From positions 62,001-126,000 of the forward strand of contig NZ_UIHC01000004.1 of NCBI RefSeq assembly GCF_900499075.1: 64,000 bases of DNA, given 5' to 3'. Numbering within the stretch: position 1 is the first letter of the stretch; each line of letters begins with the position of its first letter. Both the position numbers and the translations under genes were made by a program. This document shows, piece after piece, positions 1 to 8,299 of this stretch. The notes beneath the pieces are model-generated. The model did no database searches. It saw only the letters and a list, made by a program, of their open reading frames with translations, and had not been told where the DNA came from. This stretch comes from Roseinatronobacter ekhonensis. Its GTDB lineage: Bacteria; Pseudomonadota; Alphaproteobacteria; Rhodobacterales; Rhodobacteraceae.

Positions 1-2
1 CA

Positions 3-1121
3 TATCACCGCGCGCGCGGGCAGGGCGACCGCGACATCTGCCTTATCCCGATGTCGGCACATGGCACCAACCCCGCCAGCGCGCAGATGTGCGGCATGCA
101 GGTGGTCGTTGTGAAATCTGCCCCGAATGGCGATGTCGATCTGGATGATTTCCGCGAGAAGGCCGCCAAGGCAGGCGACCGTCTGGCGGCTTGCATGATC
201 ACCTACCCGTCCACGCATGGCGTGTTCGAGGAAACCGTGCGCGAGGTGTGCAAGATCACGCATGACTACGGCGGGCAGGTCTATATTGACGGGGCGAACC
301 TGAACGCAATGGTGGGGCTTGTGAAACCGGGCGAGGTTGGTGGCGATGTCAGCCACCTGAACCTGCACAAGACCTTCGCCATCCCGCATGGCGGCGGCGG
401 TCCCGGCATGGGGCCGATCGGGGTGAAAGCGCATCTGGCGCCCTTCCTGCCCGGCCATCCGCAAACCGGTGGGGCAGAGGGGCCGGTTTCGGGCGCGCCC
501 TACGGGTCTGCATCCATCTTGCTGATTTCATGGGCTTACTGCCTGATGATGGGCGGGCCGGGGCTGACACAAGCCACCCGTGTCGCCATCCTCAACGCCA
601 ATTACATCGCCGCGCGCCTGCGTGGGGCCTATGATATCCTGTTCATGGGCAACAAGGGCCGGATCGCGCATGAGTGCATTCTGGACACGCGGCCTTTTGC
701 CGATGTGGGCGTGACGGTCGATGACATTGCCAAGCGGCTGATCGACAACGGCTTTCATGCGCCGACGATGAGCTGGCCTGTTTCGGGCACGCTAATGGTG
801 GAACCGACGGAATCGGAAACCAAGGCAGAGATCGACCGTTTCATTACAGCGCTTCTGGCGATCCGCGATGAAATCCGTGCGATCGAGGCGGGCGAGACTA
901 CTTCCGATGCCAGCCCGCTGCGCCATGCGCCCCACACGGTCGAGGATCTGATCGCCGATTGGGACCGGGCCTATACCCGCGAACAGGGCTGCTTCCCGCC
1001 CGCCAGCTTCCGGGGCGACAAATACTGGCCGCCCGTGGGCCGCGTGGACAACGTGTTCGGTGACCGCAACCTTGTCTGCACCTGCCCACCCGTGGAAAGC
1101 TACGCGCAAGCGGCGGAATAG
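3..1121 (+). CDS. gcvP: Glycine dehydrogenase (decarboxylating), P protein, 3' part
   Basis: The gene runs in from before the window; about 372 C-terminal residues of a protein normally about 950 long are visible. P protein is the PLP enzyme of the glycine cleavage system: it decarboxylates glycine and passes the aminomethyl group to the lipoyl arm of GcvH. The fragment contains [10 protein letters not shown] and the PLP-lysine segment [19 protein letters not shown], with the Schiff-base lysine at visible residue 123. The glycine-rich loop after it is intact and the frame is open to the stop, so nothing suggests a pseudogene. Upstream gcvT and gcvH are expected outside the window but cannot be seen. 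Confidence 0.97.
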   Translation, partial: YHRARGQGDRDICLIPMSAHGTNPASAQMCGMQVVVVKSAPNGDVDLDDFREKAAKAGDRLAACMITYPSTHGVFEETVREVCKITHDYGGQVYIDGANLNAMVGLVKPGEVGGDVSHLNLHKTFAIPHGGGGPGMGPIGVKAHLAPFLPGHPQTGGAEGPVSGAPYGSASILLISWAYCLMMGGPGLTQATRVAILNANYIAARLRGAYDILFMGNKGRIAHECILDTRPFADVGVTVDDIAKRLIDNGFHAPTMSWPVSGTLMVEPTESETKAEIDRFITALLAIRDEIRAIEAGETTSDASPLRHAPHTVEDLIADWDRAYTREQGCFPPASFRGDKYWPPVGRVDNVFGDRNLVCTCPPVESYAQAAE

Positions 1122-1208
1122 CGTCCCGATCCCGCCCGGCAGATGCCCCATTCTTGCCGGAATGTCATGCGACCCATCGTGCCAAGTGAAATTGGTTCGG
1201 TGGTTAAC

Positions 1209-2150
1209 ATGTTCTTTCTTTATCGCGGTGAACGGTTCGGCGTTGGCATCATTCTTGCTGTCAGCGCGACCTTGGCGGTGCTTGTGGCCCAAGGGCAAAC
1301 GCAAATCGTCTGGGACGCGTTCATCAATCAGTTCGTGTTCTACGGCATCATCATGGTGTCGGGGCTGCTACTCCGTTGCCGGGGCTGGTTGCCGCGCACA
1401 TCTCTGACGCTGGTCGCGGTCGGGTTCTTCCCGATATTCTCATCCGTGACGGCCCTGACCGGCCACATGATGTTCCCGTTGCAACGCCCATTGGTTGATG
1501 AGACGCTTTTCGCGATTGACCATGCGCTTGGCTATGACTGGGTTGCCGCCGTCACTTGGCTTGCTGACTATCCGCAGCTTTCGACAATCATGAAATACGT
1601 CTATCTCAGTGCGCTGCCGCAATTGCTGATCCTGCTGATCGTGTTGGGTGTGCAGGGCCGCGTGATTGCGCTGCACCGGATGGTCGTGACGGGCATGGTT
1701 GCGGGCTGCCTGATAACACTGTTCTGGTCGATCTGGCCGTCCTTCGGCCCCTCTGCCTATCTGGACGTGCCCGACGAAGTGATCGCCCGCGCGGGCCTTC
1801 TGGTCACGCCAGACTACGGTGCGCAATTGATGGACCTTGCCCGCAACGGGATGGAGCGGATCGAGAAGCACCAGTTGCTGGGCACGATGGCCTTTCCGTC
1901 CTTCCATATCCTGATGGCAACGCTGGCGCTTTTCTTTGCTCGCGGCACATGGTTGTTCTGGCCCTACGTGATGGCCAATTCGCTGATGATACCCGCGACG
2001 CTGACCCACGGCGGACACCATCTGATCGACATGCCAGGCGGGGTGCTGCTGTTCGTATGCTCCTATGCCATATCGCGCCAGATGCTGCCGCAAACCGCAC
2101 AGGCCGGCTGCGCCACGACCCCGGATTACCCAACGACTGCGACTGCTTAG
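1209..2150 (+). CDS. PAP2-family membrane phosphatase
   Basis: An integral membrane protein of about 313 residues with roughly six hydrophobic segments. Near the C-terminus it has the lipid-phosphatase signatures AFPSFHILMATL and then THGGHHLIDMPGG, matching the PSxxH and HxxxD parts of the PAP2 superfamily, in the branch resembling inositolphosphorylceramide-synthase-type enzymes. A lipid phosphate or phosphotransferase substrate is likely; which one cannot be told. I chose the ATG at 1209 because GGTGG lies just before it and the first membrane segment follows directly. Start codons at 1143 and 1167 would add up to 22 residues without a better ribosome binding site. It follows gcvP by less than 100 bases but is probably functionally unrelated. 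Confidence 0.8.
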   Translation: MFFLYRGERFGVGIILAVSATLAVLVAQGQTQIVWDAFINQFVFYGIIMVSGLLLRCRGWLPRTSLTLVAVGFFPIFSSVTALTGHMMFPLQRPLVDETLFAIDHALGYDWVAAVTWLADYPQLSTIMKYVYLSALPQLLILLIVLGVQGRVIALHRMVVTGMVAGCLITLFWSIWPSFGPSAYLDVPDEVIARAGLLVTPDYGAQLMDLARNGMERIEKHQLLGTMAFPSFHILMATLALFFARGTWLFWPYVMANSLMIPATLTHGGHHLIDMPGGVLLFVCSYAISRQMLPQTAQAGCATTPDYPTTATA

Positions 2151-2170
2151 GTCAGCCTGCACGACCGGAC

Positions 2171-2251
2171 ATCGATACTAGAGCACGCTTGCGCTTTATC
2201 GGCTTTGGCGGCACTACTGCTGTGGTGTAACGATTGTGTTATCGATTCTAG
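2171..2251 (+). repeat. Imperfect 11-bp direct repeat before the BON-LysM gene
   Basis: ATCGATACTAG at 2171-2181 recurs as ATCGATTCTAG at 2241-2251, with the second copy running into the AGGAG ribosome binding site of the next gene. The 112-base gap otherwise holds the presumed promoter of that gene. Whether the repeat is an operator or chance is unknown. Confidence 0.35.
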
Positions 2252-2262
2252 GAGTATTCGAA

Positions 2263-2697
2263 ATGGGGCTTTGGTCCTTTGCAAAATCCGCAGGTAAAAA
2301 ACTCTTTGGCGCAAGCGCCGCAGAGGCCGCGACACCCGATCCCGACACGCTGAAAGCCGAACTCGCCGATCTTGGGCTGGATGCCACGGGTGTCGAGATC
2401 AAGGTCGAGGGTGAAAAGGTCGTGGTCGAGGGCAATGCCGTCAGTGCCGAGATGAAAGAGAAGATCATCCTGGCCGTTGGCAATGTCGAAGGCGTGGCAG
2501 AGGTCGAATCTGCGACCGAAGAAGAGGGTCCCGATCCCGTTTTTCACACCGTGGTCCGTGGCGATACATTGTCAGCCATCGCGAAAACGACCCTTGGCAG
2601 CGCCAACCGTTACCCCGAGATATTCGAGGCGAACCGCCCCATGCTGACCCACCCGGATAAAATCTATCCCGGTCAGGTTTTGCGGATACCGCAATAA
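2263..2697 (+). CDS. BON and LysM domain protein (Kbp/YgaU-like)
   Basis: A protein of 144 residues beginning MGLWSFAKSAGKKLFG, the same opening style as Escherichia coli Kbp (YgaU), a potassium-binding BON-LysM protein of similar length. Residues about 35-85 form a BON domain and residues about 93-143 a LysM domain (HTVVRGDTLSAIAKTTLG...YPGQVLRIPQ). There is no signal peptide, as in Kbp. The start at 2263 is fixed by TAGGAG at 2249-2254 and by family length. A monocistronic gene is likely, since a hairpin terminator follows immediately. Potassium sensing or an envelope-stress role is inferred from the family only. Confidence 0.88.
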   Translation: MGLWSFAKSAGKKLFGASAAEAATPDPDTLKAELADLGLDATGVEIKVEGEKVVVEGNAVSAEMKEKIILAVGNVEGVAEVESATEEEGPDPVFHTVVRGDTLSAIAKTTLGSANRYPEIFEANRPMLTHPDKIYPGQVLRIPQ

Positions 2698-2702
2698 AAT
2701 CA

Positions 2703-2729
2703 AAGGCCCGGCGCGCGACGTCGGGCCTT
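2703..2729. terminator. Bidirectional hairpin terminator
   Basis: AAGGCCCG (2703-2710) pairs with CGGGCCTT (2722-2729) around an 11-base loop. It lies between the convergent BON-LysM and pccR genes and overlaps the pccR stop codon, so it can serve both strands. There is no long T tract. Confidence 0.6.
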
Positions 2730-4122
2730 ATTCCATGCTGTAGGGCAGGATATGGCGGTGGTCATGATCCACCCGCAGCCGCCGCTCCAGCGGGGGCACG
2801 CTGCGTTGGTGGCAATCCTCGCGCTCGCAAATGCGACACGAAATGCCGATCGGATCAAAGCCGCCCGCGCGGTCCATCCCGTCGGCATAGACCAGCCCAT
2901 CGGCGTGGTCGATTTCGCAGCCCAAGCCCAAAGCATAGCGCCGCACTGGCGCATGGAACGAGCCGCCGCCCTTGGCAATGGCAATCGACAGGCAGAAATA
3001 CTGCACGCCGTCAGGGGTTTCGGCCAGTTGGCGCAAAAACCGGCCCGGCGTTTCAAAGGCGCGGTGGACGTTCCATAGGGGGCAGGCCCCGCCGAAACGT
3101 GCGAATTGCAGCCGCGTGGCCGAGTGACGTTTGGTGATGGTGCCGGCTTGGTCCACCCGGACGAAGAAAAATGGCACGCCCTTGGCCCCCGGTCGTTGCA
3201 GAGTGGACAACCTGTGCGCCACCTGCTCCAGCGATGCGCCGAACTGGTCGGCCAGCGTTTCCAGATCGTGGCGGCAGGTTTGCGCGGCGGACAGAAACCG
3301 CCGGTAAGGCAGCAGCGCCGCGCCCGCAAAGTAATTGGCCAGCCCGATCTTGGCGATGGCGCGGGACTCGTCCGACTGGAAGCGCGCAAGGTCCAGCGTG
3401 GCCTCTAGCAGGTCACTTTGGTTCACAAGCGCGACCTGATGCAACAGTTGAAACGCTTGGGTGGCGTGGCTGGCCTTGGCCGAGATTTCCAGAATGCCGC
3501 TGGCCGCATCGAAGCGGCGCAGCGGCGCGCCACGGGATATTTTAACGGTGATCTTGTGGCGAGCCAGCGTGGTGGTCGCGTGTTCCAGTATGTCGGGCGC
3601 GGCCCCGGCTTGGGCCGCGAAATGTTCGGCGGCGCGGTCGACGGCATCTATGTAATTGTCGCAATAATGGAAGAAGTCGCGGACCTCTTCCCAAGGGCTA
3701 AGACGCAGGGTGCTGTCTTCGCGCCCCAATGCTTCGTCCAGCGCGCCAAGCTGTTCCTGCGCCTGACGGTAGGCGCGGTGCAGGTCCAGAAACGCGCGCG
3801 CAAAGCTGGATGCGTTCGCACCGACCAGCCGCAAATCGGGCAAGGGCGGCGTGGCATTGGCGAATAGCGGGTCGGCCAGCGCCTCGCGCAGGTCCGACAC
3901 AAGCCGCTCGCTGTCGCCTGCCGACAGCTCTGTCACATCCAGCCCGAATTCGCGCGCCAATGCCAGAACGACAGAGGTCGAAAGCGGGCGATTGTTGTTT
4001 TCCATTTGGTTCAGATAGGGCAGGGACACGCCCAGCTTGGCGGCAAAATCTTTTTGCGTCAGCCCGATCTGGGTGCGAATCTCGCGCAGCTTGGCACCCG
4101 CGTAAAGTTTCTGTTGCGCCAT
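2728..4122 (-). CDS. pccR: Short-chain fatty acyl-CoA regulator, PccR-type (XRE family)
   Basis: A 464-residue regulator. Residues about 8-63 form an XRE helix-turn-helix (LREIRTQIGLTQKDFAAKLG...YLNQMENNNRPLS). The middle resembles the IrrE/ImmA fold but has FQLLHQVAL where metallopeptidases carry HExxH, so it is not expected to be a protease. The C-terminal ScfR domain ends with a cysteine cluster, CRICEREDC. ScfR proteins sense acyl-CoAs; the Rhodobacter sphaeroides member PccR controls propionyl-CoA carboxylase, and the divergent pcc genes here support the same role. TTTGCAAA boxes lie 10 and 31 bases upstream of its own start, suggesting autoregulation. RamB-like control of glyoxylate genes is the alternative, but the context favours PccR. 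Confidence 0.92.
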   Translation of the reverse strand: MAQQKLYAGAKLREIRTQIGLTQKDFAAKLGVSLPYLNQMENNNRPLSTSVVLALAREFGLDVTELSAGDSERLVSDLREALADPLFANATPPLPDLRLVGANASSFARAFLDLHRAYRQAQEQLGALDEALGREDSTLRLSPWEEVRDFFHYCDNYIDAVDRAAEHFAAQAGAAPDILEHATTTLARHKITVKISRGAPLRRFDAASGILEISAKASHATQAFQLLHQVALVNQSDLLEATLDLARFQSDESRAIAKIGLANYFAGAALLPYRRFLSAAQTCRHDLETLADQFGASLEQVAHRLSTLQRPGAKGVPFFFVRVDQAGTITKRHSATRLQFARFGGACPLWNVHRAFETPGRFLRQLAETPDGVQYFCLSIAIAKGGGSFHAPVRRYALGLGCEIDHADGLVYADGMDRAGGFDPIGISCRICEREDCHQRSVPPLERRLRVDHDHRHILPYSME

Positions 4123-4131
4123 TGGGCACCC

Positions 4132-4160
4132 TTTGCAAATCTAGGCAAGATGTTTGCAAA
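4132..4160. promoter_or_regulatory. Probable PccR operator at pccR promoter
   Basis: Two perfect TTTGCAAA palindromes lie at 4132-4139 and 4153-4160, 21 bases start to start, that is two helical turns. They cover the region immediately upstream of the pccR start codon (4122), where a bound regulator would block the promoter. Each box is identical to those before pccB, and TTTGCAAA is the half-site I recall for the ScfR family. Confidence 0.75.
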
Positions 4161-4175
4161 GGTGGCTTGGCCGCG

Positions 4176-5387
4176 TCAAGCACCAACCGCGCGGGCGCGG
4201 GCCATGACATACAGAATGCTGGCCATCGCCAGTGCGGTGGTGATGAACAGCATCACGATCAACGGCTCTGCCCCGCTGCCCGGTGTCAGCAACGCGCCCG
4301 CCAAGGCCGACAGCGCAGCACCAGCGCCGATCATGATCGCGCCGCCGATCCCGCTGGCGGACCCTGCCAGATGCGGTCGGACCGACATCATACCGGATGT
4401 GGCCGAGGGCAGGATCATCCCGTTGCCCAGACCCACAAAGATAAAACAGCCGAAAAACACGAACGGGCTGTGCAGACCGCTGAAATACAGCAAGCTGAGA
4501 AGCGCCATGCCGCCGAAATTGATGACTGCGCCGATCAGGATCATCCGGTCGATCCCGATCCGCGCGGCATAGCGGCCAGAGGCGAAGTTCCCCGCAGCAT
4601 ATCCCAACGCCGGTGCCCCGAAGAACAGCCCCAACGTGGCGGGCGACATGCCATAGACCTGCGCCCCGACAAACGGCGCGCCGCCCAGATAGGCGAAAAA
4701 CGCGCCAGAGGCCAAGGACGATGTCGCGCAATACCCCCAGAACCGGCGCGAGCGCATCAGTTCCGGCATTTCTGCGAATTGCGCGCGAAAGCTGCCGCCA
4801 GACCCTTGGCGGGTTTCGCCCATGTCGCGCCAGCTTAGCGCCAGCACAGCCACGCCCGCCACCAGCATCAGCGCAAAGCTGCCGCGCCAGCCGAATGCCT
4901 CGTCCAGCAACCCGCCAAGGGCGGGGGCCAGCATTGGCACCACCGCCATGCCCATCGTGACATACCCGATGCGAGAGGCGGCATCCCCTTCGCCCAGCAC
5001 ATCGCGAATGGCGGTGCGTGACAGCACTATTCCGGTCACGACTGCGGCCTGCGCCATGCGAAACAGCAGAAATACCAACACATTTTGCGCCAGAAGCGTG
5101 CCAAGCGTGGCCAGAACAAATATCCAAAGCGCCGCCAGCATAACGGGGCGCCGCCCGTAGCGGTCGGACAAGGCGCCGATAAACACCTGCAAAACCGCGT
5201 TCACCGCCAGATAGAGCGAGACAGACAGCTGCACCACGGCATAATCTGTCTGGAAATAGGCGGCCATGCTGGGCAGCGATGGCAAGAACACGTTCATCGC
5301 CAGCGCCGCAACAGCAGATTGGGCGACCAGCGTGGCCACATGGGGCGGGGTGGTTTTGTCCAGAAATCTAGACTGCGCGCTTGGCAT
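4176..5387 (-). CDS. Bcr/CflA-type drug resistance MFS transporter
   Basis: A 403-residue major facilitator with about 12 membrane segments. It shows the Bcr/CflA pattern: MNVFLPSLPSMAAYFQ near the first helix, motif A as GALSDRYGRRPVML between helices 2 and 3, and RTAIRDVLGEGDAASRIGYVTMGMAVVPMLAPALGG across helices 4 and 5. This is the proton-driven multidrug effflux group of the inner membrane; the substrate is unknown. It lies between pccR and pccB and is transcribed divergently from pccB, so the TTTGCAAA boxes at 5467-5506 could also affect it. A TGAACAAGTTCA palindrome sits about 20 bases before its start. No link to propionate is known. Confidence 0.9.
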   Translation of the reverse strand: MPSAQSRFLDKTTPPHVATLVAQSAVAALAMNVFLPSLPSMAAYFQTDYAVVQLSVSLYLAVNAVLQVFIGALSDRYGRRPVMLAALWIFVLATLGTLLAQNVLVFLLFRMAQAAVVTGIVLSRTAIRDVLGEGDAASRIGYVTMGMAVVPMLAPALGGLLDEAFGWRGSFALMLVAGVAVLALSWRDMGETRQGSGGSFRAQFAEMPELMRSRRFWGYCATSSLASGAFFAYLGGAPFVGAQVYGMSPATLGLFFGAPALGYAAGNFASGRYAARIGIDRMILIGAVINFGGMALLSLLYFSGLHSPFVFFGCFIFVGLGNGMILPSATSGMMSVRPHLAGSASGIGGAIMIGAGAALSALAGALLTPGSGAEPLIVMLFITTALAMASILYVMARARAVGA

Positions 5388-5406
5388 GGATCACCTGCGT
5401 TGGTGT

Positions 5407-5418
5407 TGAACAAGTTCA
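5407..5418. promoter_or_regulatory. 12-bp palindrome upstream of MFS gene
   Basis: TGAACAAGTTCA is a perfect dyad 20-31 bases upstream of the MFS start codon at 5387, where a repressor would block its transcription. The regulator is unknown; the site differs from the TTTGCAAA boxes nearby. Confidence 0.4.
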
Positions 5419-5466
5419 GTAAGCGCGAATTGCCCGAAGTTCAAGCGCGCGATGGTTGCGCTGACA

Positions 5467-5506
5467 TTTGCAAATTAGCGCCGCAATTTGCAGACGGATT
5501 TGCAAA
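5467..5506. promoter_or_regulatory. Probable PccR operator at pccB promoter (three boxes)
   Basis: TTTGCAAA at 5467-5474, TTTGCAGA at 5487-5494 and TTTGCAAA at 5499-5506. The last two are separated by 4 bases, which fits the paired TTTGCAAA-N4-TTTGCAAA arrangement I recall for Rhodobacter PccR; the first lies 20 bases before the second. The cluster is 80-120 bases upstream of pccB, just before a candidate promoter, which suits activation. Confidence 0.78.
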
Positions 5507-5521
5507 TTATCAAAACTGTCC

Positions 5522-5550
5522 TTTTCAACCCTGTTTTGCGCAAGTATGTT
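5522..5550 (+). promoter_or_regulatory. Candidate pccB promoter
   Basis: TTTTCA (5522-5527), a 17-base spacer and TATGTT (5545-5550). Each hexamer matches the housekeeping consensus at 4 of 6 positions. It lies 15 bases downstream of the last TTTGCAAA box and about 37 bases before the pccB start. Confidence 0.4.
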
Positions 5551-5586
5551 GCGCCAAACCGATCTGCCGCCAAGGAGGGGGAGCGC

Positions 5587-7119
5587 ATGAAGGACATCCT
5601 GCAACAGTTAGAGGCGCAGCGCCAAGAGGCCCGCTTGGGCGGTGGCGAAAAGCGCATCGCGGCGCAGCATTCCAAGGGCAAGCTGACCGCGCGCGAGCGG
5701 ATCGAGCTGTTGCTGGACGAGGGTAGTTTCGAAGAATTCGACATGTTTGTCGCGCATCGCTGTGTGGATTTCGGCATGCAAGACAGCCGCCCCATGGGTG
5801 ACGGGGTCGTGACCGGCTGGGGCACGATCAACGGGCGTGTGGTCTATGTGTTCAGTCAGGATTTTACCGTCATGGGCGGGTCGGTGTCGGAAACCCATGC
5901 CGCCAAGATTTGCAAGGTCATGGATATGGCCATCCAGAATGGCGCGCCGGTGATCGGGTTGAACGACTCTGGCGGCGCGCGCATTCAGGAAGGCGTGGCC
6001 AGCCTTGCGGCCTATGGCGACGTGTTCCAGCGCAACATCACCGCATCGGGCGTGGTGCCGCAGATCAGCGTTATCATGGGGCCCTGCGCGGGCGGCGCGG
6101 TGTATTCGCCTGCCATGACCGATTTCATCTTCATGGTCAAAGACAGCTCCTACATGTTCGTGACCGGCCCCGACGTGGTCAAGACCGTGACGAACGAACA
6201 TGTCACCGCCGAGGAACTGGGCGGCGCGCTGACGCATACGCGCAAATCCTCGGTGGCCGATGCCGCGTTTGAAAATGACGTCGAGGCGCTGATCGAAGTG
6301 CGCCGCTTGGTCGACCTGCTGCCGCTGAACAACCGCGAAAAGCCGCCCGTGCGACCTTTCTTCGATGACCCCGCACGGCTGGAACCAAGCCTTGACACGT
6401 TGATCCCCGACAACCCCAACACGCCCTACGATATGAAGGAGTTGATCCTGAAACTGGCGGATGAGGGGGATTTCTACGAATTGCAGGAGGAATTCGCCAA
6501 GAACATCATTACCGGATTCATCCGTCTGGAAGGGCGGACCGTGGGTGTGGTGGCGAACCAGCCGATGGTTCTGGCGGGCTGTCTGGACATCGACAGCTCT
6601 CGCAAGGGCGCGCGTTTTGTGCGGTTCTGCGACGCGTTCGAAATCCCGATCCTGACACTGGTCGATGTGCCGGGCTTCTTGCCGGGCACGGGGCAGGAAT
6701 ACGCGGGCGTCATCAAGCACGGTGCCAAGCTGCTATATGCCTACGGCGAGGCGACGGTGCCCAAGGTGACTGTGATCACCCGCAAAGCTTATGGCGGCGC
6801 TTATGTGGTCATGGCGTCCAAGCATCTGCGGTCGGATTTCAACTACGCCTGGCCCACCGCAGAAATTGCCGTTATGGGCGCAAAAGGCGCGGTCGAGATC
6901 CTTTATCGGTCCGAGCTAGGCGATGCCGACAAGACCGCCGCGCATATTGCCGAGTATGAAGAACGCTTCGCAAACCCTTTTGTGGCTGCAGAAAAAGGCT
7001 TCATCGACGAGGTGATCATGCCGCAATCCACGCGCAAGCGGGTGGCACGCGCCTTTGCATCCTTGCGCAACAAATCCGACAAGATGCCGTGGAAAAAACA
7101 CGACAACATCCCGCTGTAG
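5587..7119 (+). CDS. pccB: Propionyl-CoA carboxylase beta subunit (carboxyltransferase)
   Basis: A 510-residue carboxyltransferase subunit that moves CO2 from biotin on PccA to propionyl-CoA, giving (S)-methylmalonyl-CoA. Both crotonase-like halves are present: the N-terminal part has [31 protein letters not shown] and [12 protein letters not shown], and the C-terminal part has [22 protein letters not shown] and [13 protein letters not shown]. Length and motifs are standard for PCC beta. The ATG at 5587 follows AAGGAGGGGG at the right distance. It is the first gene of a rightward group that includes pccA 1.6 kb downstream, with four small genes between. TTTGCAAA boxes upstream suggest PccR control. 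Confidence 0.97.
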   Translation: MKDILQQLEAQRQEARLGGGEKRIAAQHSKGKLTARERIELLLDEGSFEEFDMFVAHRCVDFGMQDSRPMGDGVVTGWGTINGRVVYVFSQDFTVMGGSVSETHAAKICKVMDMAIQNGAPVIGLNDSGGARIQEGVASLAAYGDVFQRNITASGVVPQISVIMGPCAGGAVYSPAMTDFIFMVKDSSYMFVTGPDVVKTVTNEHVTAEELGGALTHTRKSSVADAAFENDVEALIEVRRLVDLLPLNNREKPPVRPFFDDPARLEPSLDTLIPDNPNTPYDMKELILKLADEGDFYELQEEFAKNIITGFIRLEGRTVGVVANQPMVLAGCLDIDSSRKGARFVRFCDAFEIPILTLVDVPGFLPGTGQEYAGVIKHGAKLLYAYGEATVPKVTVITRKAYGGAYVVMASKHLRSDFNYAWPTAEIAVMGAKGAVEILYRSELGDADKTAAHIAEYEERFANPFVAAEKGFIDEVIMPQSTRKRVARAFASLRNKSDKMPWKKHDNIPL

Positions 7120-7141
7120 CGCCGGTTCGGAGGAGAATGTG

Positions 7142-7525
7142 ATGCTGTTGCCCTTGGCCTGTCTTGCCTTTGTCTCTGGTGGTGCGCCCGAGCAATGGCT
7201 GCGCCTGCCCTCTGGGGCAAGCGCCATCCCGCTGGACCTTATCGTGGAGGAGGGGGTCCAGCGGGTGCGGATGATTGGTCAGGGGCTGGCGCAGGATGTG
7301 GCGGGCTACCAGAGCGATCCGCAAACGCTGTTCGGGGATATGAAAGACATCTGCACACGCCATATCGCCACGACACCCGCGCCCGATGGCAGCAGCGTGA
7401 TCGTCACGCTTATGGATCGCGAAGTGCCGTTCGGGCTGTCCGATCCAGAGGCCATTCAGTATTTCGAAGCCTTCACAATTCGGGCTGGCGCATGCGAGTT
7501 GGACGATGCCGAGTTCCTGCACTGA
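7142..7525 (+). CDS. Conserved secreted protein of pcc operon (probably DUF6497)
   Basis: A protein of 127 residues whose first 15 (MLLPLACLAFVSGGA) form a short signal peptide, so the product is probably periplasmic. It starts 22 bases after pccB behind GGAGGAG, so co-translation with pccB is likely. The sequence resembles the small uncharacterised family (DUF6497, I believe) found in Rhodobacteraceae pcc operons; no catalytic motif is evident. Two cysteines, near residues 68 and 120, could form a disulfide. Function unknown. Confidence 0.7.
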   Translation: MLLPLACLAFVSGGAPEQWLRLPSGASAIPLDLIVEEGVQRVRMIGQGLAQDVAGYQSDPQTLFGDMKDICTRHIATTPAPDGSSVIVTLMDREVPFGLSDPEAIQYFEAFTIRAGACELDDAEFLH

Positions 7526-7714
7526 TATGACCTTGACCCCAAGCATTGATGCAGTTGCGCCACAAACGCCCGTGAGCGTTGAATTTTCGTGGCCAGCGAA
7601 TCGGTTTCACGGTATGGTGGCAGCGTGTGACCCGGTCTTTGGGAACGCACAGCAACACGCGTGGCCGCGCCATAACAAGAAACCGCGCCATGCAATCATG
7701 AGCAGGAGAAATTC

Positions 7715-7861
7715 ATGTCGAAACTCGTTTTTGCCGCCGGCATGGTGGCAGTTGTATCCTTGGGCGCTTGCGCAAAGCACTCCGGCCACACCGAAACCGT
7801 CTATGCCGAGCCGATCCCGGCCCCGGTCTATGTCGAGCCGGTCGCGACCAAGAAGTACTGA
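7715..7861 (+). CDS. Micro-lipoprotein 1 of pcc operon
   Basis: Only 48 residues. MSKLVFAAGMVAVVSLGACAKH is a lipoprotein signal with lipobox LGAC, giving a mature lipidated peptide of about 30 residues rich in Pro, Glu, Val and Tyr that ends KKY. AGGAG precedes the ATG with good spacing. The product is clearly paralogous to the next small gene: both share SKH after the lipobox, EPxPAPV, EPV and a terminal KKY. A 9-bp hairpin follows. The small lysis-type or entericidin-like lipoproteins are the closest general comparison, but no function can be assigned. Confidence 0.75.
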   Translation: MSKLVFAAGMVAVVSLGACAKHSGHTETVYAEPIPAPVYVEPVATKKY

Positions 7862-7883
7862 TCTACCGTCAGCCAAGACTTAT

Positions 7884-7911
7884 CCGAAGCGGGCCGTAGT
7901 TTCCGCTTCGG
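7884..7911. terminator. Hairpin after micro-lipoprotein 1
   Basis: CCGAAGCGG (7884-7892) pairs perfectly with CCGCTTCGG (7903-7911) around a 10-base loop, 22 bases after the stop codon. There is no T tract, so it may be an RNA-stabilising or processing element rather than a full terminator. The rest of the 230-base gap before the second micro-lipoprotein shows no gene. Confidence 0.5.
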
Positions 7912-8092
7912 GTGTTCTATCCGCCCCGCGCCTGCCTGCATCTTTTGCAAGCGGGCTAGTAGGCGTTGAAAAATCACGGTGGCCAAACGCCGTGCCATCG
8001 TCTACCGTTCCTGAGAGGGGCCGCTGCCGCGCCCTCGAACACATTGCACCGGGGGGGATTATCCCGGTCGATATTCAGGATAGGAGATGCGC

Positions 8093-8224
8093 ATGTCTAA
8101 AATTGCAATCTTGGCCGTCTTTGGCACCACGCTCGTCTTGGGCGCGTGTTCGAAGCACTATGCTGCACCAGAGCCTGTTCCGGCTCCGGTCATGGCGGAA
8201 CCCGTTTCGCCCAAGAAATACTGA
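8093..8224 (+). CDS. Micro-lipoprotein 2 of pcc operon
   Basis: A 43-residue paralogue of the gene at 7715. MSKIAILAVFGTTLVLGACSKH is the lipoprotein signal with lipobox LGAC; the mature peptide of about 25 residues keeps the EPVPAPV and EPV blocks and ends PKKY. TAGGAG precedes it. An in-frame ATG at 8087 would add two residues but sits too close to the binding site, so 8093 is preferred. It is followed by its own 9-bp hairpin, so gene plus hairpin appears as a duplicated unit. Function unknown. Confidence 0.75.
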   Translation: MSKIAILAVFGTTLVLGACSKHYAAPEPVPAPVMAEPVSPKKY

Positions 8225-8239
8225 GTTTCAAACTCTCGC

Positions 8240-8266
8240 ACCACCGGCGCAGTTAGTGCCGGTGGT
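8240..8266. terminator. Hairpin after micro-lipoprotein 2
   Basis: ACCACCGGC (8240-8248) pairs with GCCGGTGGT (8258-8266) around a 9-base loop, 15 bases after the stop codon. Only a weak T run follows (TT), so partial termination or 3'-end stabilisation is likely. Confidence 0.55.
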
Positions 8267-8299
8267 TTGCCTGTCCTCCGCTCATAGAAAGGGGACAGC

